A stretch of DNA of 64,000 nt from contig JAJVDF010000418.1 of assembly GCA_022410635.1 (NCBI GenBank), forward strand, positions 858,983 through 922,982. The letters are read 5' to 3'. Numbering within the stretch: position 1 is the stretch's first letter; the number at the start of each line of letters is the position of its first letter. Source of the stretch: Tretioscincus oriximinensis. Its lineage: Eukaryota > Chordata > Lepidosauria > Squamata > Gymnophthalmidae. The notes beneath the pieces were generated by a model. The model did no database searches. It worked only from the letters and a program-made list of their open reading frames with translations, and was not told the origin of the DNA. The position numbers and the translations under genes were made by a program. This document shows, one piece after another, positions 46,951 through 56,857 of this stretch.

Positions 46951-47789
46951 TAAATTCCAGATACAGGATAGTCTAAAATAAAACCCAGTGTAGAAACACC
47001 AGAAAGACTGTTTGAATTAACTTCTGTCTCCCACTTCATGGCATGCTCTCCAGATACACATTTTAAATGTTTCAGTTCTGAAGAACTGGACTAAACCAAG
47101 AAAAAAACCCTGTTTTAGTCCTGTTCTTAAGGGCTGAAGTAAGATTAAAAGTATGTGACTCACTCCAGTCTCTCTCTCTCTCATACACACACACAGAGAG
47201 TTTGCCTGCACTCAGCCATGTGCAATGAGTCACACTCCTACTTACTCTCACATATGGGGCCACATGGCGCAACCAGCAGGCAAACAGTCTGGCACACGCT
47301 CAGCCGCGCCCAAAATCCAAGGCCTTCAGCAAAGAGGGAGCAGAGAGAGGCAGGCAAAATCTTTACAGCCTAAAGGTTGCTGAAAAACACATCCACTAAT
47401 CGCTGTGGGAAGGAAACTGCACCTAAGCACATGGCTCACTTCCCTAGCAGTTCAAACTCTACTGGTTTTTACAAAGCTCACACTAGGGCCAATAGGGACT
47501 GCCCACTATTAGCATGACTTTCATGTTGTTTCTGTGCATGGCTCTTATGGGACCAAAGAGCAGCAATGACCTCACAAGAGCTCTTGCCCCATAGAGCATA
47601 TACAATATACTCAGTGAAAAACTCCACCTTAGAACAGGAAGGTCCCAGGAGTAAATCAGGTAACAAAACATAAAGCACTTCTCAAGCAGCTTGGAATATA
47701 TATCAGCAAAAGGCAAGATGTTTGCTTTAGGCATTCTCTAACTCGGAAATGCCGCCTTTAGGCCCTGTGCACACTGAGCTGTAATCTGG

Positions 47790-48165
47790 GCTCAACCAAC
47801 TTCCTATAAGCAGCAAAAATGTTTCCTGTGGGTGGAACTGGGCACAGATTGAGTAAAGAGGCTTCCTCCTTCCTAGGACTAGCTGCAGTGCAGGCTGGGA
47901 GCTGTAGTTTGCAGGCTGGGCAGAAGAGGCTGCACTTTCATACAGGCCTTGCTGAAATCACAGCTCTGTTTCACTTTTTCACATTTTGGCTATTGCTATT
48001 GACAGCTTCGTGAAGCTTTTACAATAAGCACTTGTCATCGTGAAAAAACAGACGTGAAAAAGCAGGCAGAAATGCAACTTAAAGCCTTAAAACAGGAAAT
48101 AGGAATTCTACCAGAAAATAGAAAAACAGGAGCGAGAAGTTTGTTATTGTTTGCATCTGGCACCC
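47790..48165 (+). repeat. dispersed repeat, uninterrupted paralogue
   Basis: ACTTCCTATAAGCAGCAAAA ... GATTGAGTAAAGAGGCTTCC ... TGCAGTGCAGGCTGGGAGCT. Corresponds to 45975-46380 without the MITE. Confidence 0.6.
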
Positions 48166-48452
48166 CATCTATATCTTGTAATAGGAGCTAGTGTGGGCTG
48201 TATTGGTGGCCAAGCTCTGTCCTGAGACGTAGCCCAAGGTGGACAATGCAGTTTAGATAATGTGGAAAGAAAATTGCTGTTCACTTTGTTGCTTTGTTTT
48301 TTCCATTTCGAATGTAAACTGAAGCTGGATTAAAACATAGATGTGATCGTGGGGAGGTGTATGAAAGCAGGCTGCAGGATTAGAAGGGACAGGTTACGGG
48401 TCTCTGGCCCTTTCTGTACCTGGCTTTACTTTAGGATGTATATATATATAAA

Positions 48453-48884
48453 CAGTGCTTTTTTTCTAGGAAAAAAGGTGACGGTACTAATGCCAGCGAG
48501 GGGGGGGCGGTGTTAGCGGTGGCGGGGGCGGTGTTAGCGGCAGGGGGCGGTGTTAGTGGGGGCAGGGGGCGAGGGGTGGGGGCGGTGTTAGCGGCGGCGG
48601 CAGCCGCTGCCACTGTCGCCCCCCTGCCGCCACCGACGCCGCTAATGCAGCAGTACCGGCACCTTTTATTTAGGCGGGGGTGGGGGGCGGCGGTGGCAGG
48701 GGGCGTGGGGTGTTAGCGGCAGGGGGCAGTATTAGCGGGGGCAGGGGGCGGGGGGGCCATGTTAGCAGCGGGGGGGGTTTAGCAGGGGCAGTGGCGGGGC
48801 GGGGGCAGTGTTGGCGGGGGGCCCCGCCTATATAAAAGGTGCCGGTACTGCGTTCCGGTGCGTTCCGGCACAAAAAAAGCCCTG
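48453..48884. mobile_element. hAT-type non-autonomous element with GC-rich minisatellite
   Basis: Ends CAGTGCTTTTTTTCTAGG and CAAAAAAAGCCCTG form inverted termini of hAT type; TATATAAA (48445-48452 and 48885-48892) is a perfect 8-bp target duplication. The interior is a GGCGGTGTTAGCGG-type minisatellite plus GTGCCGGTACTGCGTTCCGG near the right end. Confidence 0.85.
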
Positions 48885-49039
48885 TATATAAAGTATATAC
48901 ATGTATATATATTGGAACAGAGACCTGCAGGGCCACCCAAATGGGGCTTTCCATTCTAGCATGAGGATGACAGGGTCCTGTTCCAAGATATATCCCAAAA
49001 TAAAGCCAAATGCAGAAGGGGTCTCTAATGGGGCATTAC

Positions 49040-49142
49040 TTCCTTCATCTGTTTGTTTGTTTGTTTATTTACTTACTTACGTATATAAATTTATATTCTG
49101 CCCTATTACCCAAAGGTCTCAGGGCGGATCTCAATAAAAATG
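49040..49142 (-). mobile_element. L2-like LINE tail with (TTTG)n/(TTAC)n
   Basis: TGTTTGTTTGTTTATTTACT followed by TATATTCTGCCCTATTACCC and AAGGTCTCAGGGCGG. Confidence 0.6.
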
Positions 49143-49330
49143 ATAAAAACAGATTAAAATGGAACAATGTAAAAATACCATTCAGTTTGAAAGCTTCAGC
49201 CAGGAAACTGNAAAGTGTTTCCAAACCAAAACAGGAAGGAAAAAGGAGAGGCAGGGGCCTGATCGGGGGAGGGTTAGAATGAATGAGAGACACACGTGCC
49301 TATTTTGCTTTCAACTTTAGTTCTTAATGC

Positions 49331-49505
49331 CTGGGCCCCATCCACAGGGAACATTATTCTGAGTCACATCTTGGGACAGAGCTTGTCCATCCACATGCCA
49401 GTGTAGACTATGGCAGGCCCCATTCGGGGCCTGCCATAGTCTACACTAGCATGTGGTTGGCAGGCTCTATTCCGAGGGGCAGCCCAGGATAAGGTGTGGG
49501 TGGGG
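49331..49505. repeat. fold-back repeat (GGGGCCTGCCATAG family), copy A
   Basis: Arms meet at GGCCCCATTCGGGGCC; GTGTAGACTATGGCAGG (49401) pairs with CCTGCCATAGTCTACAC (ending 49446). Outer arms (TCTTGGGACAGAGCTTG and related) pair more weakly. Confidence 0.75.
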
Positions 49506-49674
49506 GAGAATTCGGATTTGAAGACAGATTCAAAGTATCTGACTCCAGTCATAAAGTTGGAAGGAAAATAAAAAGGGGTGAGAGTGGGGTCTTACTCCTA
49601 TCTACATTGTCTCACTCCTATCTACATTGTCTCTTTCCAACCTATGCACAGTAAGGTTAGTTGGAACAGGGCGT

Positions 49675-49990
49675 CTTCCCTGTGGGCGCCAATTTTACCT
49701 TCTTGATCTCCCAGCAAGCGCCCTGCCCCTACCAAAACGCTAAAGGCTCACGCGATGCACGCGGATGTGCCCCACGGGCTGCTTCCTGTTGTTCTCCTCC
49801 GCGCGCTTTTCCCTGCCTGCCTCCTTCCTTCGCGCTACGGCCCCGAAGCCCATTCGCCCCACGACACATCAGGGCGTTTCCCCCATTGGCAAACAGCAGC
49901 CGCGGTGCCTACCACGAGGGGCGCCTCGGCAGGGAACAGACAGACACAGGCGACNNNNNNNNNNNNNNTGGGGGGGGGGGGGAGCCAGAG
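49675..49990. other. CpG-rich segment in PLP2 intron 1 with assembly gap
   Basis: Short GC/CpG-rich block 1.3 kb inside PLP2 intron 1 containing GCGCGC, several CGC/GCG runs, a 14-base N run (49955-49968) and then a G-run. Open frames here are a by-product of base composition and match no family I know. It could be an alternative first exon or an extension of the promoter island; nothing in the sequence decides. Confidence 0.4.
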
Positions 49991-50174
49991 AAACAAAGTG
50001 GGGGCCCAGGAGCACGAGAATTTAAATTTAATTTTTTTTTTAAATTTTGCAAACGCCCCTGATTAACTTTGGCATGCAAGTACACCGTGGCGAAGGAAAG
50101 AGACGCTTTACCCAACATTGGGCAGCCTGCGAAGTTTTTCAAGTGACAACTGAATTCTTCTGCAGCGTCTGTTA

Positions 50175-50345
50175 AGGTCCTGTCCCCTTACTGAGCCTTA
50201 TTCTNAGCTACTAACTCTCGGAATAAGAGCCTGCCATCTACATGCAGGCTACGGCAGGCCCCATTGACATAGTCTACATTAGCATGTAGCTGAGCAATCT
50301 CTGTTCTGAAGTATAACCCAGGAAAAAGGCTCAGTGGGGACAGGG
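50175..50345. repeat. fold-back repeat (same family), copy B
   Basis: ACTGAGCCTTATTCTNAGCT opposes ACCCAGGAAAAAGGCTCAGT; centre GCTACGGCAGGCCCC / TAGTCTACATTAGC. More diverged arms. Confidence 0.6.
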
Positions 50346-50369
50346 AACTACTGTAGTAAATAATCGAAG

Positions 50370-50550
50370 CCCTGGTCATACTTCAGTTTTAATCCAGATT
50401 CAATGCACTTTCAGAATCCAATAGTAAATTTTCCTTCCACATTATTGAAAACCAAAGGGGTTTTTTTGTGACTTAAAGGAAACAGATTGTAGGTGTGTTT
50501 TCTCCCTCTGAAAGTGCATTGAAAGTGGACTAAAATTTGGGTGTGACCAG
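50370..50550. mobile_element. fold-back miniature element (CCCTGGTCA family)
   Basis: GCCCTGGTCATACTTCAGTT at left, TTTGGGTGTGACCAG at right; inner arms CAATGCACTTTCAGA and TCTGAAAGTGCATTG are exact complements. Confidence 0.75.
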
Positions 50551-50625
50551 AACCGAACCGGAGGCGGAGGGGGGGGGGGTTAGGAGGAGGAGGAGGAGGG
50601 GATCATAGGAGCCCTTTGTGGCGGC

Positions 50626-50890
50626 AACAGATCCCTTAAGGACCTTCCAACTGTTACTTGTCTCCCACTGAGCCTTTTCCTGGGTTACATCTTGGGACAG
50701 AGGCTTGGCCATTTACATGCCCCATCGCTTACATAGCCTAGGCTATGCCATAGTCTGCGACAGCGTACATTAGGGGCCTGCCATACTCTNCACTGGCATG
50801 CAAATGGCCAAGCCTCTGTCCCAAGATGTAACCCAGGAAAAGGCTCAGTGGGAGACAAGTAACAGTTGGAAGGTCCTTAAGGGATCTGTT
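50626..50890. repeat. near-perfect 96-bp-arm palindrome
   Basis: Left arm 50626-50721 begins AACAGATCCCTTAAGGACCT; right arm 50795-50890 is its reverse complement with one mismatch seen by eye. Spacer 73 bases with a small CCTAGG centre. It belongs to the GGGGCCTGCCATAG fold-back group and lies 350 bases downstream of PLP2 exon 1, in intron 1. Confidence 0.9.
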
Positions 50891-50924
50891 CTTTAAGCCT
50901 TCGCTGCCCTGCACGATCCCCAGC

Positions 50925-51026
50925 TGCACCCATAGCTTACACTATAGGGGCTGCCATAGCCTACACTAGCATGTAGCTGGCAGGCTCCTATTCTGAGATA
51001 CCGAATAAGGCTCCGGGTCACTCCCG
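50925..51026. repeat. half fold-back repeat
   Basis: GGGGCTGCCATAGCCTACAC, TAGCATGTAGCTGGCAGGCT and CGAATAAGGCTCCGGG: one arm of the same family without a full partner. Confidence 0.6.
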
Positions 51027-51200
51027 GGCCCCATCCACATGGAGCCTTATTCTGGGTTACATCTCGGGACAGAGCTTGGCCATCCACATGCCAGTGTAGG
51101 CTATGGCAGGCCCCATTCGGGGCCTGCCATAGCCTACACTAGCATGTGGAGGGCAGGCTCCTATCACGAGGGAGAGCCCAGGCGAAGGCTAAGTTCCCAA
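51027..51200. repeat. fold-back repeat, copy C, next to PLP2 exon 1
   Basis: CCATCCACATGGAGCCTTAT through GTGTAGGCTATGGCAGGCCC / GGGCCTGCCATAGCCTACAC to AGCCCAGGCGAAGGCT. It ends about 35 bases from the PLP2 exon 1 donor. Confidence 0.75.
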
Positions 51201-51235
51201 CTTCTGCCCCTCGCCCGCCCGGCCCCTGGTCTTAC

Positions 51236-51325
51236 AATTTCCACCAGCAAGATGATCCCTTTGTGGGTGCGGGCGAAGCTGGTGCACTGCTCCATGCAGC
51301 CCTGCGGAGACCTCGAGGACTCCAT
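51236..51325 (-). CDS. PLP2: PLP2 coding exon 1 (start codon)
   Basis: First coding exon of PLP2 (proteolipid protein 2, A4), a four-pass MARVEL-domain protein of endoplasmic reticulum and plasma membrane. It encodes 30 residues starting MESSRSPQGCMEQCTSFART and ending HKGIILLVEI, matching the family N-terminus (Cys-rich head, then Arg/Lys-Gly-Ile at the start of membrane segment 1). The ATG at 51325 has G at +4 and a purine at -3. A GTAAGA donor follows at 51235, phase 0. It sits in a CpG-rich block typical of a promoter. Human PLP2 exon 1 has nearly the same length (32 codons). Confidence 0.9.
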
Positions 51326-51960
51326 CTCGTCGTGGGGAGGGGAGGGCGCGGCAGCAGACGTGGCTTGGCTCGGCTCTTGGCTGCTACTGTCGGGCGTCCC
51401 CCGCTGCCTCCCCTGTGGCTTCCTCCCCGCCTGCTGCTGCTGCTGCTGCTGTCAAGCGAGGGCGAGGGAGGCGTGGTGTGGAGCTTGCAGCCGCCGTCGG
51501 GGCGCGGTTGCTGGCGGGCTGGCGCTCGAGCTTCCTGGGGAGGAACCCTCGGCGCTGCTGTCCCTTTAAGGGCAGCCGGGAGAGAAAGGGGGCGGCAGGC
51601 TGGGCTCGCTCGATTGGAAGACTACAGGGCGAAGAAGTGGCGGCAGAAACCCCTGCTGCCCAGTGCCTAGTAGAGCCAGGGATGTCCGACAGGTGGCGCT
51701 ACAGATGTCCCTGAACGACAACTCCCAGCATTCCATTTAGTTTAGCGGAGTGGGCTTAACGCTGCTAGGAGTTTAATGAAGCGTTGGGAGTTGTGGTTCA
51801 GGAATACCTNGAGTCACTCGTTGGCCAGGCGCCAAGTATTGCTCCTCCCCGCCACTAGCAGCAGTCTTGAGCTTCCAAAGCGACTCCTATTGGTTGGAAA
51901 AGCGAGAGGGGATTGGCTGTCCGCTCTGGGAGCCCACACTCTATGCTGGATTACAACATA
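51326..51960 (-). promoter_or_regulatory. PLP2: PLP2 promoter region, CpG-rich with CCAAT and GC boxes
   Basis: GC- and CpG-dense DNA directly upstream of the PLP2 start codon. It has GC-box-like GGGCGG/CCTCCCCGCC motifs (about 51590 and 51845-51852) and two CCAAT boxes on the - strand (51889-51893 and 51912-51916). No TATA box is evident, which fits a CpG-island promoter with dispersed starts. The upstream edge is a CR1-like LINE copy at 51955. Confidence 0.65.
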
Positions 51961-52490
51961 AGAACATAGGAACATAAGTTGAGCCATACTGGATCAGGCC
52001 ACAGCCCAGCTAGTCCAGCATTCTGTGTCACACAGAGGCCCACCAGATGCACCTGGGCAGTCCGAACAGAGGAAAGCAAAATATGCNCCTGTTCATGACT
52101 CCCTGCAGATGGCATTTCAGGAGTCCTGCCTGTTGCTCCATCCCAGAGGCAACCTCCAGACATCCATCCTAGTATCCATTTATACTCTTGGTGTCCATAA
52201 ACCTGTCTAATCCTGTCTTGAAACTATCCAAGCTGTTAGCTACCACTACCTCTTCAGGAAGTAAATTCCACAGGCCGATGACTCTCTGGGTGAAAAAATA
52301 CTTTCCTTTGTCTGTTCTCACTTTTCTACCCAACAGTTTCAAGGAGTGTCCCCTGGTCGTAGTGTTGTGTGATAGAGAAAACATTTTTTCTCTATTCACN
52401 CTGTCGATTCCATGCATGATTTTGTACACTTCAATCAGATCACCCCTCAAACGTCTCCTTTCAAGGCTGAAGAGGCCCAGATGTGGGAAA
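51957..52490 (-). mobile_element. CR1/L2-like LINE 3' end with near-intact ORF2 terminus
   Basis: Antisense copy. The - strand frame 52450-52169 reads MRGDLIEVYKIMHGIDXVNR ... KVRTDKGKYFFTQRVIGLWN, almost identical to the copy at 63125. It marks the upstream edge of the PLP2 promoter block. Confidence 0.9.
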
Positions 52491-52639
52491 CAGCCAGGAA
52501 GGAACCCAAGGCTGATGAACTAGTAGGTTTCGGGGCAAGGTGCCTAAACCCCCAGCCCCCTGGCTGAATCCTTGGTCAGCAAGGTGGCAAGGAGAAGACC
52601 CTCTTGGAGGGAAACTGAGGCTGCAGCCACGCGTTAGTT

Positions 52640-52775
52640 ACTTATCTCAGTAAAATTGGGTGTTCCACAATAATAAAGCATGGATGTTCTGGAATAAATC
52701 AGGCCACACAGTGCCATGTTGTGGAATATCCAACTAGAGTGGAAAAAATAAGTGATGTGTGGATGCAACCTTAGA
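52640..52775. repeat. decayed inverted repeat
   Basis: TGGGTGTTCCACAATAATAA opposes TGTTGTGGAATATCCAAC; similar material at 31870-31990 and 33257-33320. Confidence 0.4.
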
Positions 52776-52787
52776 GAGAGAACATAA

Positions 52788-53068
52788 GAGGAACCCTGCT
52801 GAATTGGAGCCCATCTAATCCAGCATTCTGTCCCACACAGAGGCCCACCAATTGCACCTGGGCAGTCTAGAACAGAAGAAGGCAAAATCTTCACTTATTC
52901 TCAACTCCCAGCAAATGTCATTTCAGGAATCCTGCCTGTTGCTCCATCTCAGAGGCAGCATCAAGATATCAATCTTAGTAGCTGTTTATACCCATGGTGT
53001 CCATGAACTTGTCTAATCCTGTCTTAAAGCTGTCTAAGCTGCTAGCTACAACCACCTCTTCCACCTGA
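52788..53068 (-). mobile_element. CR1/L2-like LINE, 3' end
   Basis: Antisense: AGAGAACATAAGAGGAACCC, CAGAGGCCCACCAATTGCAC, ending GCTAGCTACAACCACCTCTT. It matches the subfamily at 558 and 10170 (AATTGCACCTGGG) rather than that at 51957. Confidence 0.85.
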
Positions 53069-54148
53069 TGCAATGCTGTAGCTAGACTCTGGGGGTGNGA
53101 GGCAGATAAATGAAGTGAGAAGTAGTGGCAGCCTAATGTCTTATCAAATGTATATATTATACTATCTTACCAATATCAAAATATATAACCATCCCAGTGC
53201 CTCTTACATATTAGTAGTATCTGCTTGTGGGGCTATACTAATTAAAACCGTGCTAGACCAGCTATCAAGAATATAAAAAATATACAAACATTATAAACAT
53301 TTCCCTCTGAAGTTCAACTGCGATATCGTTATGCTTGGCATCCACTCTTTTGTAATAAGCTCTTGTCATGAATAAGGAGGCAGAAATATAGCCTAGAATC
53401 ACAAGCAGGAAACAGAATTTCTGTCAAGAAGTAGAGAAACAGGAAGTTGGCAGTTGGTTATTTAGATCTGGAACTCTGTCTATAGGTAAGGCTAATGTCC
53501 TTTCTGCATTGGGCCTTATTTCGGATTAAATCTGAAAATGGAGGACCTTAGCGGGGTCTACCATAGTCTGCACCTAAAGTATAATCCAGAGTAAGATCCA
53601 AAGCAGAAAGGGCATAAATCGTTATCTTTCAAATGTTACTCTTGCCCTTTGTCTGTTTGTTTTTTTAATATATACAATATATATATATTCTTGTTTGGCT
53701 TCTTTCAATGTTTCTAGAAAATCTACCCTGATTTCTGTCCAGAGTCTTTTGGAAGATGGAAGCACTGACAGGCTGTGTTCCCACTGGAAACTTTTTCTTC
53801 CTTCCCACCAGCCCTGGTGCAGCTGCGTTTTAACGGCCACATAGGGGAGAAACAACACTCATTTCTCCCTTTAACAGCTGTCTAATGTGCATCTTCCCCT
53901 CACACCCAGTGGGTTTGTGAGCTCGTTGTCTTCTTGAGTCTTTGGCTAGGGCTGGGCTTCCTTCTGTTAGGCACTGACTCATTTGGCTGGGTCTGGATTT
54001 TTGGGTGGTTGAGGGGAACATTGTGCCAGTAGCTTCTTTGGGCTACTGTCTGTGTCGGGACAAGTGAGACAACACGTTTTTTGCTGCATGTAGTTGAAAT
54101 AATTGTGCTCGTCTTACGTGCCCAACACTTAACTTTCGCGATCCAACA
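53069..54148. other. PLP2 upstream flank; unclassified repeats
   Basis: 53320-53480 resembles 48010-48150 (TTTTGTAATAAGCTCTTGTC). 53490-53615 resembles the fold-back family (CTACCATAGTCTGCAC). 53620-54060 has - strand open frames of 60-80 codons without recognisable domains; not called as genes. Confidence 0.4.
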
Positions 54149-54420
54149 TGACCAGCAAGAAGAAGAAGAAGATGAAAAAGGAGCAAGTATTTATGTCCTG
54201 CTTTTCTCAACCCAAAGGGAATCAAAGTGGCTTATATAACCTTCTGATCTTCTCTTCACAACAGACACCTTGTGACGGAGGTGGAGCTCAGAGAGTGCTG
54301 AAGAACTGTGATTTAGCCCAAGGTCACCCAGCTGGCTTTTCATGGAGGAGTGCAGAATTGAACCACGAGACTTCCAGATAAGAGTCTGACATTCTTACCA
54401 CTACACCAGACTGGCTCTCA
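54149..54420 (-). mobile_element. Sauria-like tRNA-derived SINE (family B), near full length
   Basis: On the - strand: head GAGCCAGTCTGGTGTAGTGG with A box near 54391-54408, B box GTGGTTCAATTC at 54355-54366, then CAGCTGGGTGACCTTGGGCT, the TCTGTTGTG block and a CTTCTTCTT tail. This is the classic layout of the squamate Sauria SINE. Confidence 0.85.
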
Positions 54421-56254
54421 GTTCCCTCAGCCCACATCCACTTACTTCAAAATGCATCTTCACTCAATAGACATTTTGCCAAGAATATGTGCATGCAGTA
54501 TTCCTCCCCTTCCTCATCAGGACTAATTCCTGCTGATCAGATGAACATACTTGCCTTATTCTGTCCCAGAAAATGATCTCAGGGCTCCACTGTCCACATG
54601 TCATTCAGAGCTTACATAGGCCATGGCAAAGTCCCTTAGATCACCTTCCGGAACAGAAAAAGTGCAAATCAGGCCTTAGAAAGGGTAGTTGCTCCCTTTT
54701 AGGTAGTGTTGGGAAATAGAGAAGATGTGATTGTTGCTGCCACCTCCTTTGCCTGCAAAGGTAATTTAAGTTTGATTAGTATAAACTTCTTTTCCCCTTT
54801 GCAATAGATGCAATTCCTGTATCAGACACAAGTGTCGCCTCGTGTANGGCAGATTACGCTAATTCAAACATGAAGTTGCCAGAGAAAGGACAGCAGTAGT
54901 CAGATTCTCTATCCAGCAGGAGCACAGCTGATAGCAGATACTGTTTAACTGAGTGGGCACTTGAGTCCCTGTAGTAGAGGATAAAGATCTTTTGTGACTT
55001 GTCGGAAAATATAGAATTAGTGACTTTTTATATCAATGCTAGAAAAAAATCTGCCCATCCAGATCGTTCAGTTCCTTCTCATAGCCTGCATTTTCACATG
55101 GGGAGAAAGAAGTGGTTTGGAGAACTGTGAATTCAATTTTCTCTACCGTTCCCCTGCCCTTTCCATCTCCATTTAAGCTGCATTTCATCGTCCACACAAG
55201 TGTCGCATTGGCTTCTACAGTTAACAGCTGCACTAGCTGGATAGTCTGTTTTTGGAGTGTCCTCTTTCTGTGCTTTGCTCTGACTTTTTTTTTAATGTGG
55301 CCAGGTTTTGTGCAAATCCATAATTACAAAAATATTAATAGAGCAAAACTAGAAAGCCCCCCAGCCATATACTAGTGGTCAGGAATTAGGGTAGCTGCAT
55401 TTCCATAAACACCTGAGTTNTTGACCACTGTGGTAATATTAACGGGAACTTTGTGATCAATGTTTTGCAAGAAAACGATAACCAGACACTACTGAAAAAA
55501 ATGTACTGGAATCTATCAGCATCTAAAGGCATCCAGGTCAATTTAAAGCCTGTTTCTTTTTGTCTTCTGGTTGGTTTATTAATCTTGATACTTCTTGTGA
55601 GCTACAGATTTATCAGTTTAGCTAACCGAGCTGGCAGTGATGTCTTATGTTTTCCCACGGTCAGAATGGTAGCACAGAAATAGAAATTAGAATCTAATCA
55701 AGCAGGGTGGAAATGTTTGCATTTGACAAATGTCTGATTCAACTTCCTGCCCTGATGGGAAGTAGAAATCAAATAGTAGCGAAAACCGGAGGTGGGGGAG
55801 AGATTCAATAGAAGGTGGTTGGACTTCTATGCTTTTTGATGTTGAACAAAAGATAAAAGAGAAAGCTACAATTAAATCTTTCTCTTTCCCCAATATATCA
55901 TGTTATTAAGAGAATACTTCTGTACTCTAGTTTGCAAAAAAATAACTGCAGAAGTAACTGTAGCTTAAAGATACAGTAATTACAACATAGCGTTACAAAT
56001 CTAATCCACAGGATCTGGGCAGAAGAAAATCATGGGAACCAGCTCCTGTATTTGCCTAAAAATGGATGTGGTCATCTGATTAGCAGGACTTAAACTTGAC
56101 AAGGAGAAGGGAAGGACTACTTTGTGCATATTCTTGGCAAAATATCACTTTTGAGTTCAGTGTTGGGAATCATACAAGAATATCATATTTGTTAGGAGAA
56201 TTTTCATTCTTAGGTGAAGTACAGATTCTCGTATGGGAACGTACAAGAAATATG
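54421..56254. other. PLP2 upstream flank, no gene recognised
   Basis: Unique-looking DNA. Short open frames (for example 55453-55683) have one hydrophobic stretch but no splice or homology support. Confidence 0.4.
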
Positions 56255-56400
56255 CCAAGGTGGAAGTGACATCATTGTGATGTCACTTCCAGCATCTACT
56301 TCCAGAAAGCAGAAGTGACATTGCAAATAATGGCTCTTTCTGGTTGCTGCTTCTGTGAATAGTGCCCAGAGTGACGTCACTTCCAGTCCCACCCTGAGGC
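56255..56400. repeat. GTGACGTCACTTCC-type repeat
   Basis: GGAAGTGACATCATTGTGAT, GTCACTTCCAGC, AGAAGTGACATTGC and GAGTGACGTCACTTCCAGTC occur within 140 bases. Confidence 0.6.
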
Positions 56401-56857
56401 CTTCGGGTATGGCAGGATTATTAGTATAAATTAATAAATAATAAATGATGTCACAAAAAATTTGCATGCACTTTGCAGAGGAAGAAATATCTAATTGCCA
56501 GAGATTTTTGGCTCCTGAGGTGAAGTTCCATGGGAATACCATGGAAGAATTGACACATGTGGTACCTCTGCATTAGATACGTTGAAATAGACCCTTAAAA
56601 TGCGGCAAATAAAGTGCAAACAGGGCTTTATTACCATCTAACCTCAAAGAGGTCCATTTATTCTGACCACTGCAATTTTTCCATGTTTTACAGAAATAAT
56701 TCACCATTAACAGGACTAAGCAGGTTTTATTTTAAATTAACATAGTCAATAAAGCTACTGCAAAAAATAAATGGCTCTTACAGTTATATGATGCAAATTT
56801 AAAATGTCTATTAATATCAATAATAATAAATAAAATGAAGGATTATTCTAAAGTTAT

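Noticed and set aside
49661..50066. Open frames of 90-130 codons in GC-rich DNA
   Set aside because: Cross a 14-N gap and show no domain; open because of base composition.
51039..51714. Plus-strand frames of about 175 codons at the PLP2 promoter
   Set aside because: Antisense to PLP2 exon 1 and its CpG island, Ala/Arg/Pro-rich, no homology.
53622..54021. Minus-strand frames upstream of PLP2 as a new gene or MAGIX exon
   Set aside because: No PDZ-like or other known motif; surroundings are repetitive.
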